Shown: piece by piece, positions 21,821 through 23,868 of the stretch | Layout of the letters: each line of letters starts with the position of its first letter | Position numbering within the stretch: position 1 is the first letter of the stretch | NCBI GenBank assembly: GCA_049325415.1 | Contig: JBMOLL010000010.1 | Coordinates: forward strand, 1 to 23,868 | Direction: 5' to 3' | Origin: JBMOLL01 sp049325415 | Lineage (GTDB): Bacteria > Bacteroidota > Bacteroidia > Bacteroidales > GCA-2748055 | DNA: 23,868 nucleotides | Notes under the pieces: model-generated | What the model was told of the DNA's origin: nothing | Database searches by the model: none | What the model saw: only the letters and a program-made list of their open reading frames with translations | Made by a program: the position numbers and the translations under genes

Positions 21821-23691
21821 GGTTTACCTCCTAATTTTACGGTTTTCTGATCGTTGCCGGCAGCCTTGCTTTCCAGGCTGATCTTTACCGGCACAGGGCT
21901 CTCCGACCGGATCAGCCAGCTGTATTTTTTCACCGAAAGTCCCCGGACTTCTTCCACCGGAGTCCGCGGGTATCCTTCCAGGAATTCCGCCCCTTTGGCC
22001 TCCAGAACAAGAATGGCCGGTGCCGGCTGTTTGTTCCGCTTGCCCATTGCCGTAGGGAAAGGCAGGTAGGCTGTATTTTCCACCCAAACTTCGAGGAAAT
22101 ATACCCCGCCGCCCCTCGGTGTGACTTGTATTTCCCTGATCTTCAGTGACGGCAGTTCTCCGGCCATTTTCACGATCCATTTCACTTCGGCGGCCAGGAG
22201 CGAATCGGCTTTCTCACGGGGAGGAGTGCTGGCCATGTAAGGTACAAAGCCCCCGATTTCCACGTCGCCCAGGGTGGGGTGCCGGTAGGGTTTCCAGGGG
22301 ATAAAACCCTGGCCGGCCAGCGCTTTGTCGGACCAGGCCAGCTGTGCCGTTTCCTGCTCACTGACCTTTGGGTCGCCTTTACCGTTTCCGGAAGCCTGTC
22401 GATCCTTCTTCATCGCTGTGGCGGTGGAATCCTTTGCTGTCTTTTCAGCTGTCGCCTTCGGCAGACTCCACAGGTCGGTGCTGAATACGGGCACTCCCAC
22501 ATGAAGGTAGGCCCAGAGCTCCATCGAGCCGTCATCGGGCTGTTCGGCATCGAAGCGGGAGAGAGTGATCCCCTCGCTTTTCATAAAGGATCGGTAATCT
22601 TCGCTGTATTTTTTGTAGAAGGCTATATCCTCTTCGAGGGGATTGACCACTGCCCCCAGTCCCAGAAAAGCAGCAACCATGCTTTCATCGATATCGGGGC
22701 TTTGAAAGCGGGCCTGCAGCATGGCGATCACTTCCTTCATACTGTATTCCTTCTCCGGATCGGCGCCGAGCATGGCAGCCCGCCGTTCGGGGATTTTTAG
22801 TTTATCGGTGGCGGCACTGCTTTTCCGGTTCGTCCGGAACGGACTGTAGCAAAGATTGCTCCGGTCGATGGAATAGATCATGGCGATCTCCGGATGGCCG
22901 AAAACAAAATCCATAACAGCAAAGGATTCCGGGGTTGAGCCCGGATAACTTCCGGCTCCCGGGGTAAAATACCTGAACAGAGGCGGAAAATTGATGGCAG
23001 GGTTCGTCCCGCCTGAACCGTCCTCGTTGTACTGTCCGTCGCCGTCGTTATCGATGCCTTCCGTGTATAGTTTGTACATACCGATTTCACCTTTCTTAGG
23101 ATCGGGTTTACGCATCAGGCGCGGCTCCTCGGTGTCGGCCACCCAGGTCCCTTCGGGATCTTTCACCCGCATCTGGGTGATCACTCCGTCGTTATTCAGA
23201 TCCTCCGGTCCGTCTTCATCCGTCCGGTCGTCCATATCGTCGTTGTAAGGCCGGGCATTACGCGCGTCTTCGATCAGCGGCTTTACAAAATAGCGGGCGG
23301 CAGCATCGGGATTTCCCAGGGGGATAAGGTACCAGGATCTGTCGGCGTAGCTCTCCTTATGAGCCAGAAGATATTCCGCCAGTTGCAGGGCACCTTCTAC
23401 CGCCAGCGGACGGGTTCCTGAGAGGTCGGCGATAACCAGTACAGCTGGCTTTGTTTTTGTTTTGGCTTTTACTTCATCGCCGATCTCTATGAGGACCATC
23501 TTGTTCCCGCCGGGAGTGACGGTCAGTTCCTGCATCCGGCATACATCCGTATGAGCGCTTGCGAGGGCCGACAATTTTTCAAGGGCTACGGCAGGGGTGT
23601 CGTATCCTTTCTGCTGGGCCTTTAGCGGGTTGAGCACCGCAAGAACAGTCAGGCCTGTAAGGAAGGCAAATCGTTTTTTTCTGATCATCAT
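21817..23691 (-). CDS. catalytically dead M14-like carboxypeptidase homologue (pseudoenzyme), secreted
   Basis: A 624-residue protein with a signal peptide (…NPLKAQ). It aligns with the downstream carboxypeptidase through most of its length, sharing the acidic insertion ('DEDGPEDLNNDG', 'DNDGDGQYNEDG') and the C-terminal 'WKPYRHPTLGDVEIGGF' motif. The active site is gone: at the HxxE position it has Ser91 and Arg94 (SGTR); the NR pair is 'AI' in 'TNPAINF'; the third zinc His is Asp ('IDRSN'); and the general base Glu is replaced by Asp in 'FSTDLW'. The frame is intact for 624 codons, so this is a maintained non-enzymatic protein, not a decaying gene. An Ala/Lys/Thr-rich linker with 'AEKTAKDSTATAMKKDRQ' is inserted near residue 420. 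It is first in the two-gene operon. Confidence 0.85.
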   Translation of the reverse strand: MMIRKKRFAFLTGLTVLAVLNPLKAQQKGYDTPAVALEKLSALASAHTDVCRMQELTVTPGGNKMVLIEIGDEVKAKTKTKPAVLVIADLSGTRPLAVEGALQLAEYLLAHKESYADRSWYLIPLGNPDAAARYFVKPLIEDARNARPYNDDMDDRTDEDGPEDLNNDGVITQMRVKDPEGTWVADTEEPRLMRKPDPKKGEIGMYKLYTEGIDNDGDGQYNEDGSGGTNPAINFPPLFRYFTPGAGSYPGSTPESFAVMDFVFGHPEIAMIYSIDRSNLCYSPFRTNRKSSAATDKLKIPERRAAMLGADPEKEYSMKEVIAMLQARFQSPDIDESMVAAFLGLGAVVNPLEEDIAFYKKYSEDYRSFMKSEGITLSRFDAEQPDDGSMELWAYLHVGVPVFSTDLWSLPKATAEKTAKDSTATAMKKDRQASGNGKGDPKVSEQETAQLAWSDKALAGQGFIPWKPYRHPTLGDVEIGGFVPYMASTPPREKADSLLAAEVKWIVKMAGELPSLKIREIQVTPRGGGVYFLEVWVENTAYLPFPTAMGKRNKQPAPAILVLEAKGAEFLEGYPRTPVEEVRGLSVKKYSWLIRSESPVPVKISLESKAAGNDQKTVKLGGKP

Positions 23692-23868
23692 GTTCAGTTT
23701 TCCGGGTTTAGAAGGTATAAAAGAAAGAAAAAAAATAATAAACAGGGAGGAACTGGATCAATTTTTCGAAAAAATAACAGAAAAATTTTACCCAAACAGA
23801 AAAAAAATGCCTTTATTTAATAATTTTATCCAGCTAAACACCTTACCATCAAAATTTAATCTTTATAT
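23692..23868. other. A/T-rich upstream region of the carboxypeptidase operon
   Basis: This stretch contains no gene. On the minus strand TTTG followed 16 nt later by TATTTTTT (near 23770-23800) is a weak TAnnTTTG-like promoter candidate. The sequence is otherwise dominated by A-tracts. Confidence 0.35.

Noticed and set aside
21817..23691. Dead M14 homologue as a decaying pseudogene
   Set aside because: The frame is intact for 624 codons with signal peptide and conserved non-catalytic motifs, and it is tightly coupled to the next gene. Loss is limited to the active site.

Overview
The window reads as chromosomal DNA of a Bacteroidota bacterium, probably in the Bacteroidales/Marinilabiliales range. 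The evidence is promoters of the TAnnTTTG type, lipoproteins whose lipobox ends in SC, weak ribosome binding sites, and relatives of Bacteroidota-type families (DUF4328, BNR-repeat secreted proteins, two-domain M14 carboxypeptidases). I see no rRNA, tRNA, insertion sequence, phage gene or CRISPR array. Twenty-six protein genes are supported, mostly on the minus strand. The only plus-strand genes are an ECF sigma factor with its partner (5053-6077) and one secreted protein (16984-17862).

Region 1 (1-5052) is a minus-strand envelope block. Reading in the direction of transcription, it holds a helical lipoprotein with a C-terminal lysine, a structured gap that looks like an attenuator, two L,D-transpeptidases of different YkuD subtypes, a cysteine-free single-pass membrane protein, a 40-residue membrane peptide, an ArsC/Spx-family thioredoxin-fold protein and a CAP-like lipoprotein. 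The lipoprotein lies beside two enzymes of the family that, in E. coli, attaches Braun's lipoprotein to peptidoglycan. Its final residues (KRK) recall the Lpp terminus (KYRK). This is the best candidate in the window for an undescribed system: a Braun-like outer-membrane/cell-wall tether in Bacteroidota. The left edge carries a perfect 12-bp hairpin and a hexanucleotide repeat abutting the last stop codon.

Region 2 (5053-7594) holds the ECF sigma factor, divergent from the lipoprotein, with a small partner protein. It is followed on the minus strand by a two-helix membrane peptide, a flavodoxin-fold protein and a DUF4328 membrane protein.

Region 3 (7595-11170) holds a large secreted BNR-repeat protein and a short-chain dehydrogenase.

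Region 4 (11171-16872) is a compact TetR-led operon: regulator, outer-membrane beta-barrel, ABC ATPase, two MacB/LolCE-type permeases and a LolA-fold periplasmic protein. It looks like a dedicated inner-to-outer-membrane lipid or lipoprotein trafficking machine with its own regulator. A good TAnnTTTG promoter with a palindrome over its upstream element precedes tetR.

Region 5 (16984-20077) has an unrecognised aromatic-rich secreted protein convergent with asparagine synthetase asnB, with a strong bidirectional terminator between them. asnB has its own promoter. The 451-bp gap upstream of asnB also holds the terminator of the next operon.

Region 6 (20078-23868) is a two-gene operon of M14 carboxypeptidase homologues. 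The downstream gene keeps all catalytic residues. The upstream gene has lost every zinc ligand and catalytic residue that I can align but keeps the fold, an acidic Asp/Asn-rich insertion and the C-terminal domain. It looks like a conserved pseudoenzyme partner.
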